Of a stretch of 64,000 nucleotides of DNA, positions 25,078 to 32,532 are shown one piece after another. The notes beneath the pieces are model-generated. The model was not told the DNA's origin. It saw only the letters and a list, made by a program, of their open reading frames with translations, and ran no database searches. Each line of letters begins with the position of its first letter. Positions within the stretch are counted from its first letter, which is position 1. The DNA lies in the NCBI GenBank assembly GCA_963795775.1, contig CAWCJL010000003.1:496001-560000 (forward strand), given 5' to 3'. Source of the stretch: CAWCJL01 sp963795775 (GTDB lineage: Bacteria > Acidobacteriota > Terriglobia > Terriglobales > Acidobacteriaceae). A program made the translations under genes and the position numbers.

Positions 25078-27939
25078 TCAGTCGTCGTCATCTTTGCGAT
25101 GTGGCGTCCGCGTCAGCAGCATGGACGGAACCGGCTTCGTGCCCATGGCATCGCGCCACAGGATCACGTTCAGCTTCTGTGGATCGGCGCGGTCCTCGTG
25201 CCGGAAGTCCATGCGGCTGGACTCCTTCGCTCCCGGCTCCTTGGGCCCATTTGCCTGGTAAATCAATCCGTTGTCGCGGTTGCGGTAATCCGCGTTGAAA
25301 GCGGGCTGGTCACCCGCGCCGGAAAAGAGCGGCGCGATGGCCGGCGCAAAGGCGTCGTTGTTGTTCATCGGCGGCACGCCGAGCAGGTCTTCCATGGTGC
25401 GGACCATACTCACGGTCGTATAGAAGTGGTGATCCACCACCGGCGCGGCCGCGCGCGGAGCATACTTGCTGATCACCAGCGCCGTGCTGCGGTGCGCATC
25501 CACGTGGTCGGCGCCGGACTGCGCATCGTCCTCCAGGATGAAGAACGCCGTGTCGTCCCAGTATGGGCTATGCGAGACGGCATCGACGGCGCGGCCCACG
25601 GCGAGATCGTTGTCCGCCACCGAAGCCGACGGGCGCGGCATGCCCGGCGTGGTTCCGGCGGTGTGATCGTTCGGTAGGCGCAGCATCACAAACTGCGGCA
25701 TGGGATCGTGTCCGCTGCGGCGCGCCTCCACCCACGGCCGGAAGTGCGTCAGAAACTCTTCCACGCGCAACTGGTCCGGCACATCCAGCTTGAAATCGGC
25801 GTATTGCGGGTCGTAGTGGCCCACCAGCTCCGGCTTCGTTGGAATATCTTCCGCGATGCGCGGAATCGGCCAGGGATACGGGCTCTTGCCTCCGCCATAG
25901 TTGGCGGGAAGCGGCTCTCCATGCAGATACGCCGGATGCGCGCACGCCGCCTCCGGCGGCTCGGGCGTCCCCTGCTGGGGCCCCGGGCGCATGCCGATTT
26001 TCGGCTCGCCGCAAAACCGCGTCGCGATGAACTCGCCGAAGTGGTAGTAGGTCTTGTTGTGCCGGGCCAGGTTGGTCCATAGATAACTGCTGGCCGGCTC
26101 GTTCACGTCCGGAATTTTCTCCTGCACGGGGAAGCCGTTCTCCACCACGCCCTCGTAGTCATACAGGCGCTCGCTGCCGCGATAGGCCTGCTGCCAGGTG
26201 CGCTCCGTGTAGTCGCTGCTGATGGCCGCGGTGGACCACACGTGCCCGTCGCCCGACACCTCGCCCGAATCGTAGAAGTTGTCCAGCACACCGAACTGCA
26301 GCGCCAGCTTGTGCAGATTGGGCGTCACCTCCTGGCCGTACATGGTCAGGCTGCGGTCGCCGTTGCCCACCGGCAGATCGCCGAAGATCTGATCGTAGGT
26401 GCGGTTCTCCTTGATGATGTAAATCACATGCCGGATGGGCTGCCCGCCCATGCGAAACGCAATCTGCTGCCGCGCGGCCTGCTGCATGTTGCTCGCCACC
26501 ACGGCACGGGTCAGCGCGGGAAGCTGCGCTTCGATCCGCTCGGTATCGAGCACAGCCAGCGAGCCGTGCAACAGGGTCGGGATGTAGGTGTGCTCGCCCC
26601 CACCCTCACCGCTGCCCGGCACCGGGCGCTGCGGCGCGGCATTCGGCCCCGTGCCCTTCCCCTTGCCGGTGGCGATATACAGCTTCGTGCCGGAAGCAAG
26701 CAGTCCGGTGGGCATCCAGTCGGTCGGTACAAATCCCAGCGCCCGGACGCCGGGCGCCACGGTTGGTCTCTTGCCCAGATCGCCGGTGCGAAACACCGCG
26801 ACCGAGTCCGTGCCCGCATTGGCCGCATACAGACGCTTCCCGTCGGGCGAAGCGGCGACAGCGTTCGGCTCCGCGCCAAAGTAGCTCTGGCCCGGCAGCC
26901 GGGTATCGAAGTAGCCGGCCAGCGCCATGGGGCCCGGCCCCACGCGAACCGCGGCCACAGCGTCACGATTCGCCAGCGCTACATAGAGCGTCTTCCCGTC
27001 CGGCGCCCAGGCAAACGCCGTGGGATGCGACCCCGGCGCCGTCGCTTCCGTGGGCGGCTCGAGCGAGAGTTGCTGCATCACCGTGCCGCGCCGAAGGTCG
27101 AGCTCCGCAATGGCGGACCCGTTCCACAGCGCCACAAAACCACGGCTGCCGTCGCGATTGGCCGTGACCACGATGGGGTAGCTGGAGGGCACAACCGGTC
27201 CGGTCGAAAGATCGAAGCGGTGCAGCACTGTTCCGGAGGCGGCGTCCATCATCAGCACGTCGTCGGAAAAGTCGTCGGCAACCAGCAGCGCGTCTTTGCC
27301 CTCGCCGGTGCGCACCATCGCCAGCCCGGCGGGCGCGGGAATGGCAACGCCCCGCGGCACTGGAGCGCCGACCGCATTCTGCGCCTTGCCCGGAGCAAGC
27401 TGCTGCAGCGGCACACGCAGGGTGCGCTCCGGGGTCAGCACGCCGTCCGAAATCGCATACACGCCGATGGCGTTCCCGGTCCCATTCTGCTTCCCGCCGC
27501 CCTGCGGCTCGGTGAGGGACTCGAAACTCGCGTACACATGGCGGCCATCCGAGCCGAACACCACTCCCTGGAACAGCGTCTGCGGCGCCTTCTGCGCCGT
27601 CCGCGCCTCCGGGAAGTCGGCCAGCCTGCCGGTCGTCGTGTCATAGATCGCGATCGACTCCTGGTACTTCGACTCGTACGTTCCATAGCCCGCATTGAGC
27701 AGCGCCAGGTAGCGCCCGTCCGGCGAAGCGGCGATGGCCATAGGCAGGCTGTTGGTCTGCTGCGGTGCACCGGGAATGCTCCCGGCAAGCTGCTTGCTGG
27801 TCGCCAGATCGCGCTCGACTGCGGTTGGCGCTTCGACTGGAGCCGGCGCGGTCTGGCTGTGCGCCGTGCATGCTACAGCAAGCACTGCCAAGGCGAATAC
27901 GGGGACGGTGAAGATCGGGTTACGAAGGTGGGAGTACAT
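25078..27939 (-). CDS. YncE-like beta-propeller / phosphoesterase fusion, secreted
   Basis: A 953-residue exported protein: a signal peptide (VFALAVLAVACTAHSQ), a YncE/YVTN-type propeller over residues ~40-480 (MAIASPDGRYLALLNAG, AASPDGKRLYAANAGTDSVAV), then an alkaline-phosphatase-superfamily phosphoesterase from ~500 (IRHVIYIIKENRTYDQIFGD, a metal/nucleophile region like acid phosphatase/phospholipase C enzymes) ending in a DDDD tail. Metal-binding candidates include DDAQSGADHVDAHR. The ribosome binding site is GAGAGGG. It probably releases phosphate from extracellular organophosphates, with the propeller as a substrate or surface anchor. The combination is widespread in soil bacteria. Confidence 0.85.
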   Translation of the reverse strand: MYSHLRNPIFTVPVFALAVLAVACTAHSQTAPAPVEAPTAVERDLATSKQLAGSIPGAPQQTNSLPMAIAASPDGRYLALLNAGYGTYESKYQESIAIYDTTTGRLADFPEARTAQKAPQTLFQGVVFGSDGRHVYASFESLTEPQGGGKQNGTGNAIGVYAISDGVLTPERTLRVPLQQLAPGKAQNAVGAPVPRGVAIPAPAGLAMVRTGEGKDALLVADDFSDDVLMMDAASGTVLHRFDLSTGPVVPSSYPIVVTANRDGSRGFVALWNGSAIAELDLRRGTVMQQLSLEPPTEATAPGSHPTAFAWAPDGKTLYVALANRDAVAAVRVGPGPMALAGYFDTRLPGQSYFGAEPNAVAASPDGKRLYAANAGTDSVAVFRTGDLGKRPTVAPGVRALGFVPTDWMPTGLLASGTKLYIATGKGKGTGPNAAPQRPVPGSGEGGGEHTYIPTLLHGSLAVLDTERIEAQLPALTRAVVASNMQQAARQQIAFRMGGQPIRHVIYIIKENRTYDQIFGDLPVGNGDRSLTMYGQEVTPNLHKLALQFGVLDNFYDSGEVSGDGHVWSTAAISSDYTERTWQQAYRGSERLYDYEGVVENGFPVQEKIPDVNEPASSYLWTNLARHNKTYYHFGEFIATRFCGEPKIGMRPGPQQGTPEPPEAACAHPAYLHGEPLPANYGGGKSPYPWPIPRIAEDIPTKPELVGHYDPQYADFKLDVPDQLRVEEFLTHFRPWVEARRSGHDPMPQFVMLRLPNDHTAGTTPGMPRPSASVADNDLAVGRAVDAVSHSPYWDDTAFFILEDDAQSGADHVDAHRSTALVISKYAPRAAAPVVDHHFYTTVSMVRTMEDLLGVPPMNNNDAFAPAIAPLFSGAGDQPAFNADYRNRDNGLIYQANGPKEPGAKESSRMDFRHEDRADPQKLNVILWRDAMGTKPVPSMLLTRTPHRKDDDD

Positions 27940-28063
27940 GGCCCTCTCTTTGTCTCATAACAACGGCTTAGCCGGGATTACAAAACTGTTACGCACCCGG
28001 GGGTGGTTGCGCTGGTAGCTTCAAAGTTACAACCACACAGCAAGGATCCCTCTCTCATGCCCG

Positions 28064-29005
28064 TTGAAATCTCCCATGAAGCTCCCGCGAGCGAAGCCGT
28101 CGATCGCACCCGCTTCGGCCCCCGCCACCAAGCGCTCCCGTCCCGACGAAGTGCCGATGCTCGGCCGCGCCACGCAGGACTACAAGCGCAACTGGGTCAC
28201 CACGATCTTCATGCTCGCCTTTCACGTGGGCGCGGTTGCAGCGCTGTTCATGTTTTCATGGAAGGGCCTGGGCGCCGCGGTGGTGCTCTGGTTCCTGTCC
28301 ATCAACATGGGCATCGGCATGGGCTATCACCGCCTGCTCACGCATCGCGGCTATCGCACGCCCAAGTGGGTCGAGCACTTCCTCGCGCTCTGCGGGACAC
28401 TTACCCTTGAGGGCGGCCCGATCTTCTGGGTAGCCACGCACCGCCTCCATCATCAGATCACCGACAAACCCGGCGACCCGCATACTCCGCATGACGGCGG
28501 CTGGTGGTCGCACATGGACTGGATCCTGAAGGGCGACGCGCTCCACCACGAAACCGCGCTGCTGGCCCGCTACGCTCCGGACCTGGCAAAGGACCCAGTG
28601 CACCGCTGGCTGAGCCGCTACCACTGGGTTCCGCTGACGCTGGTGGGCCTGGGACTGCTGGCCTGGGGCGGATGGTCCGCCGTGATGTGGGGCATCTTCC
28701 TGCGCGTTACGCTGGGACTCCACGCTACGTGGCTGGTGAACTCCGCAACCCACATGTGGGGCTCGCGCCGCTTTGCCACCAAGGACGAGTCGCGCAACCT
28801 GTGGTGGGTGGCCCTGCTGACCGGCGGCGAAGGCTGGCACAACAACCACCATGCGCATCCTGTCTCCGCGCGCCACGGCCTGGCCTGGTATGAGTTCGAC
28901 CCGAACTACTACGGCATCTGGCTGCTCGAAAAGCTCGGCCTTGCCAAGCAGGTCAACATTGCGCACTTCGACAAGCACAATCCGCGCCCGGCCGGCGTTG
29001 CGTAG
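28064..29005 (+). CDS. Acyl-CoA/fatty acid desaturase (membrane, three His boxes)
   Basis: A di-iron membrane desaturase of ~313 residues. The His boxes are YHRLLTHRGY, HRLHHQ and HNNHHAHP, with two pairs of membrane helices between them, as in delta-9 acyl-CoA desaturases. The frame shown starts at an ATG (28064) without a ribosome binding site. An ATG at 28057 in another frame starts MPVEISHEAPASEAVDRT, which would join naturally to ASAPATKRSRPDEVP of this frame if one C of acccgc (~28110) is surplus, so the true N-terminus may be frameshifted. The catalytic part is unaffected. Confidence 0.87.
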   Translation: MKSPMKLPRAKPSIAPASAPATKRSRPDEVPMLGRATQDYKRNWVTTIFMLAFHVGAVAALFMFSWKGLGAAVVLWFLSINMGIGMGYHRLLTHRGYRTPKWVEHFLALCGTLTLEGGPIFWVATHRLHHQITDKPGDPHTPHDGGWWSHMDWILKGDALHHETALLARYAPDLAKDPVHRWLSRYHWVPLTLVGLGLLAWGGWSAVMWGIFLRVTLGLHATWLVNSATHMWGSRRFATKDESRNLWWVALLTGGEGWHNNHHAHPVSARHGLAWYEFDPNYYGIWLLEKLGLAKQVNIAHFDKHNPRPAGVA

Positions 29006-29028
29006 AACACCACACCCGCTGGGTACGC

Positions 29029-29061
29029 AAAAAAAAGGCCGGGGCTGCAAACCCCGGCCTT
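29029..29061 (-). terminator. Intrinsic terminator, convergent genes
   Basis: The 8-bp G/C stem GGCCGGGG (29037-29044)/CCCCGGCC (29052-29059) is followed on the minus strand by an eight-base T run, so it serves the metallopeptidase-like gene. It also sits 24 bases past the desaturase stop. Confidence 0.9.
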
Positions 29062-29094
29062 CTGCCATCTGTGCTGCTAAGTTCGTCGCCTTTT

Positions 29095-30216
29095 CTACGA
29101 ACCGTTGGAGCAAACACCCAGGGAAGCATGGTGGAAGCTGAACCAGCCGTTCGCGCTGGTGCTCGCCGGCGCTCCGAAATACGGCATCATCGCCAGGTCC
29201 TGCAGATGATACGTAAAGCCATTGAGCGTATACGCATAGTCTCCGTAGTTCGCGGTGTTCTCCAGCGGGTCCCCATTCTCCAGGATGCCGCACGGCGTCT
29301 GGTTCCCGTTCGGATCGGCTACCAGCGGATCGTCGGCCCACTCGCCGATCTCATGGGAGAGTGCGGAAACGTCCTGCGCGAAAGTGCCGGAATGGTCAAT
29401 GTAAGTCGCGTGGCTGTAAGCCTGAGGATTGCTGGCGCTGCCCTCCGCACTATGGTAGCCACCAATGCAGCAGCCGCCATTCTGCGTCAGGTACACGTCA
29501 TAGGTCAGGAAAATGGGCAACGCATTCGGCTGGATGCCAAACTTTGCGATCAGGTTCGGTAACTGCGCGTCGAACCAGTTGATGTCCACCAGCCCCGCCC
29601 TGAACCCAAAGGGTGTTCCCGTTTTCCCGTATGTAGTTGGAACAGTAAAGGTCTGCTCCGCCTCAATCGTCGGGTTTCCCAACAGCAGGTGCGAATTCGT
29701 GTGGCTCTGCACCGTGCTCCAGAAGTTCGCGCGCTGATAGGCATCGATGTACTGTGTCGTGCCCACGTTGATCGAGCCCAGCGTGTAGTTCGTCGCATAT
29801 TGAAACAGCGGCGAATTCACTGTGTTCGTCACAACGCTATTTCCATTCGAAAGCACGTGGGCCGGATCGTAGGTGTATTTTGTACGCCCGCTTGTCACCA
29901 CAATCTTGATCGGGATGATATACACCGGAACTGTCACGGACTGGTTCGACGAAGGTGCGGCGCCCACCATATTGTAGGTATACGTGCTGCCGCCGTAGCT
30001 GTATGAGCCATTCCACGTCTGCAGTGATGATGATGAGGCTCGTGGCATGACGTCTTCTGAGAAAAGCCGTGGGGGCATAACGGTGTACCTGGCCTTCGGC
30101 TTCTGTTGTGCTATTTGTGCGTCGCCGCTGTTTTGTGCAACGGCGCTCCCAAAGCAGCAGGTGGCGAGCAATGCGGCGGCACCGATCTGCCAGATTCGTC
30201 CTGAATGGAATTTCAT
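29095..30216 (-). CDS. Secreted protein with HEIGE motif, possible metallopeptidase
   Basis: A 373-residue exported protein (signal peptide around IGAAALLATCCFGSAVAQ). The segment SALSHEIGEWADDPL contains HExxE, a zinc-ligand-type pattern, followed by acidic residues and a C-terminal YTLNGFTYHLQDLAMMPYFG block; a third ligand could lie in either. Thr/Asn/Ser-rich strands dominate the first 200 residues. Similar sequences are known to me only as uncharacterised acidobacterial and fungal-type proteins. The ribosome binding site is AAGGAG. Peptidase activity is a hypothesis. Confidence 0.6.
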   Translation of the reverse strand: MKFHSGRIWQIGAAALLATCCFGSAVAQNSGDAQIAQQKPKARYTVMPPRLFSEDVMPRASSSSLQTWNGSYSYGGSTYTYNMVGAAPSSNQSVTVPVYIIPIKIVVTSGRTKYTYDPAHVLSNGNSVVTNTVNSPLFQYATNYTLGSINVGTTQYIDAYQRANFWSTVQSHTNSHLLLGNPTIEAEQTFTVPTTYGKTGTPFGFRAGLVDINWFDAQLPNLIAKFGIQPNALPIFLTYDVYLTQNGGCCIGGYHSAEGSASNPQAYSHATYIDHSGTFAQDVSALSHEIGEWADDPLVADPNGNQTPCGILENGDPLENTANYGDYAYTLNGFTYHLQDLAMMPYFGAPASTSANGWFSFHHASLGVCSNGS

Positions 30217-30567
30217 CGTGGGGTTAACTCCTTGAGGGGGATAGCGATCCCGTGATTAGCGGTGGCTAACACTAGATACGACACAACCATTGGTCGTCAA
30301 GCAGAGTCTCTGGATCGCGCAACGCGTTCTTAAGGGAACATGGATTGCCATTGCGGCGGTTTCTCATCGGCCTAGACGCCAAACGCCGTCAAGAAACTGC
30401 CGCGCTCCGCAAACGTGGGGATCGCGCGGCGCGAGTACACGCTCTGGGGCCCACGTTCCTCGGCACTCATCTGGGCTGTAGTGATAGAGCAGTCGCCGGG
30501 CTCCGTCCCGGGATACCACTCTAGCTGCAGGCATTGCATCCCGCGCAGCTATACTTCTTCCATCCTC
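30217..30567. other. Intergenic region between divergent genes
   Basis: About 350 bases upstream of both the HEIGE protein (leftward) and the histidine kinase (rightward). An open frame from 30415 runs into the kinase, but its protein lacks similarity upstream of MRITPRGRA. The region should carry both promoters; nothing else is recognised. Confidence 0.35.
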
Positions 30568-31539
30568 ATGCGCATCACTCCACGCGGCCGGGCGATCTTT
30601 TTCTTCATCGCTCTGGGCGTATGCCTGGTGGGGGTCGCGGTCACCCTTAACGTCAGTTGGATTATCCTCAACTGGCGCAAGCTCGTCCCGCTGCTGCTCG
30701 GTATTCCCTTCTTCGGCCTGCTGATCGCGGGATTGATCCTCAACACCATCTTCCTGGTACGTGAAGTGCGCCGCAACGAGCGCCACGATAGCTTTCTCAA
30801 CGCCGTCACCCATGAGCTGAAAACCCCCATCGCCTCCATCCGCCTCTATCTCGACACCCTGAAACGGCGCCAGCTTTCCCCGGAGCAGCAGCAGCATTTC
30901 TACTCCGTCATGCAGGCAGATACAGAGCGCCTGCTGGCCACGGTGGAACAGGTGCTCAAGGCCGGCGAAGTGGGCCAGCGCTCACGTGACCAGCAGTTGC
31001 GCACGCCCGTCGATATCCGCGCGCTGCTCGTCGATGCGATGGAGACTACCCGGCTCCGCCACCACCTGCCACCGGATGCCATCACCCTCGAAGTCCGCGC
31101 CGTGGTCGAGACGACCTACACCGTAATGGGCAATCCGGAAGATCTCCGCACCGCGATCCTGAATATCTTCGATAACGCGGTGAAGTACTCGCCTGAGGGT
31201 CCGCGCATCCACGCGCTGCTTTCTGTCGAGAGTGACGCGTGGGTGATGGTCAGCATCTCCGACCAGGGACTCGGCATCCCCCCCACCCAGCTCAAGCGCA
31301 TTTTCAAGCGCTTCTATCGCGTGCCCAGCCGTTCCAGCCTGCGCATGGGCGGCACCGGCCTGGGTCTGTTCCTGGTGCGCAACATTGCGCGGCAACACGG
31401 CGGCGACGCGTACGCGCAAAGCGCCGGCGAAGGCCACGGGACCACGCTCCACCTGCAGTTGCCGCGCGTGCTGTCGTTCTCTCCGGCCCTGGTGGAACCC
31501 GCGCCCAGCAAATCTCCGGAAAGTACGGTCGCCGGATGA
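30568..31539 (+). CDS. Two-component sensor histidine kinase
   Basis: A 323-residue kinase with two membrane helices (residues ~8-32 and ~40-65) and almost no periplasmic loop, so sensing is likely intramembrane or cytoplasmic. The H-box is NAVTHELKTPIAS (His82), the N-box NIFDNAVKYSPEG, G1 ISDQGLGIPP and G2 MGGTGLGLFLVRN. The stop overlaps the ATG of the response regulator as ATGA. The start at 30568 removes a ~50-residue upstream extension without similarity. Its position before a copper module is suggestive, but no copper-binding residues are evident. Confidence 0.88.
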   Translation: MRITPRGRAIFFFIALGVCLVGVAVTLNVSWIILNWRKLVPLLLGIPFFGLLIAGLILNTIFLVREVRRNERHDSFLNAVTHELKTPIASIRLYLDTLKRRQLSPEQQQHFYSVMQADTERLLATVEQVLKAGEVGQRSRDQQLRTPVDIRALLVDAMETTRLRHHLPPDAITLEVRAVVETTYTVMGNPEDLRTAILNIFDNAVKYSPEGPRIHALLSVESDAWVMVSISDQGLGIPPTQLKRIFKRFYRVPSRSSLRMGGTGLGLFLVRNIARQHGGDAYAQSAGEGHGTTLHLQLPRVLSFSPALVEPAPSKSPESTVAG

Positions 31540-32276
31540 GCACCGCCGCGCAGATCCTGATCGTCGAAGATGAAGAACACCTGGCCCAGGGGCTCCGCTT
31601 CAACCTGGAAGCCGAGGGCTACCGCGCACGCGTTGCCGCCGATGGCGAAACCGCGCTGGCGCTGCTGCAGGAAAGCGAATCGGCCATCGATGCCGTGCTA
31701 CTCGACGTGATGCTGCCGGGCTGTGACGGCTTTGCCGTGGTGGAAACGCTCCGCGCAGCGGGCAATTACACCCCGGTGCTGATGCTGACCGCGCGCGGCC
31801 GTTCCGAAGATGTGCTGCGCGGCCTGACCGCCGGGGCCGACGACTACCTGCCCAAGCCCTTCGATCTCACCATCCTGTTGGCGCGCCTGCACGTGCTGCT
31901 GCGCCGCAAGGGCTGGCTGGAGGCACAGCGTAGCCTGCCGGCCACCGCAGCCGAAGCGCAGCCCGCAGCCGAGACCTTTTCCTTTGCCGACCGCATCGTG
32001 GACTTCTCCGCGCTTGAGCTGCGCACGCCGGAGAAGTCCATCCGCCTGACCGTGATGGAAGCCGATCTGCTCCGCTACCTGGCGCGCCACCAGGGCCGGG
32101 TCATCTCCCGCAAGGAGCTGCTGGAGCAGGTGTGGCGCATGCACGAGGACACCGACACGCGCGCCATCGACAACTTCATCGTGCGGCTCCGGCGTTACAT
32201 CGAAGACGATCCGTCGCGCCCCGTTTACCTCGAAACAGTGCGCGGCGTAGGCTACCGTTTTCTTCCTGCGACCTGA
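31536..32276 (+). CDS. OmpR/PhoB-family response regulator
   Basis: A 246-residue regulator. The receiver has the acidic pocket EDEE, phospho-acceptor Asp57 in LLDVMLPGCDGF and Lys in DDYLPKPFD. After an Ala/Glu-rich linker the winged helix shows LTVMEADLLRYLARHQGRVISRKELLEQVW and a C-terminal YLETVRGVGYRF. It is translationally coupled to the kinase by ATGA. It ends 17 bases before the candidate CsoR operator of the copper genes. Confidence 0.92.
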   Translation: MSTAAQILIVEDEEHLAQGLRFNLEAEGYRARVAADGETALALLQESESAIDAVLLDVMLPGCDGFAVVETLRAAGNYTPVLMLTARGRSEDVLRGLTAGADDYLPKPFDLTILLARLHVLLRRKGWLEAQRSLPATAAEAQPAAETFSFADRIVDFSALELRTPEKSIRLTVMEADLLRYLARHQGRVISRKELLEQVWRMHEDTDTRAIDNFIVRLRRYIEDDPSRPVYLETVRGVGYRFLPAT

Positions 32277-32293
32277 AGCGTGCTGCCCGCATC

Positions 32294-32312
32294 GTATAGG
32301 GGGAGGGGGTAT
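32294..32312 (+). promoter_or_regulatory. Candidate CsoR operator overlapping the chaperone ribosome binding site
   Basis: GTATAGGGGGAGGGGGTAT consists of two G5 tracts flanked by TATA/TAT inverted ends, the layout known for CsoR/RcnR operators. The second G tract also supplies the Shine-Dalgarno sequence of the HMA gene, 10 bases before its ATG. A CsoR gene lies 2.6 kb downstream in the same unit. Confidence 0.5.
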
Positions 32313-32319
32313 CCTAACC

Positions 32320-32532
32320 ATGGCGGAAGTAAGCTTTCAGATTGACGGTATGCACTGCGGGGCGTGCGTGCGCCGCGTCACTAAGGCGCTGCAAACCGTA
32401 CCCGGCACCGAGGTGGAAGAGGTGCGCGTAGGCGCGGCCCGCCTGCGGACCGATGACAACGCGACCCGGGTAGCCGACGAGGCCCTCGCGGCCATTCGCA
32501 AGGCGGGATTCGAGGCGCACCTTGCCGAATGA
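32320..32532 (+). CDS. copZ: Heavy-metal-associated (HMA) domain copper chaperone
   Basis: A 70-residue ferredoxin-like HMA domain with the Cu(I)-binding GMHCGAC motif near the N-terminus. It is likely the soluble chaperone that hands Cu(I) to the P-type ATPase encoded directly downstream; the two genes overlap by 11 bases. The strong G-rich Shine-Dalgarno sequence overlaps the candidate CsoR operator. The symbol copZ is by function and context. Confidence 0.85.
   Translation: MAEVSFQIDGMHCGACVRRVTKALQTVPGTEVEEVRVGAARLRTDDNATRVADEALAAIRKAGFEAHLAE

Noticed and set aside
26242..27960. A 572-residue plus-strand open frame inside the YncE/phosphoesterase gene
   Set aside because: It is antisense to a gene with recognisable propeller and phosphoesterase motifs. 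The protein is Arg/His-rich without any motif.
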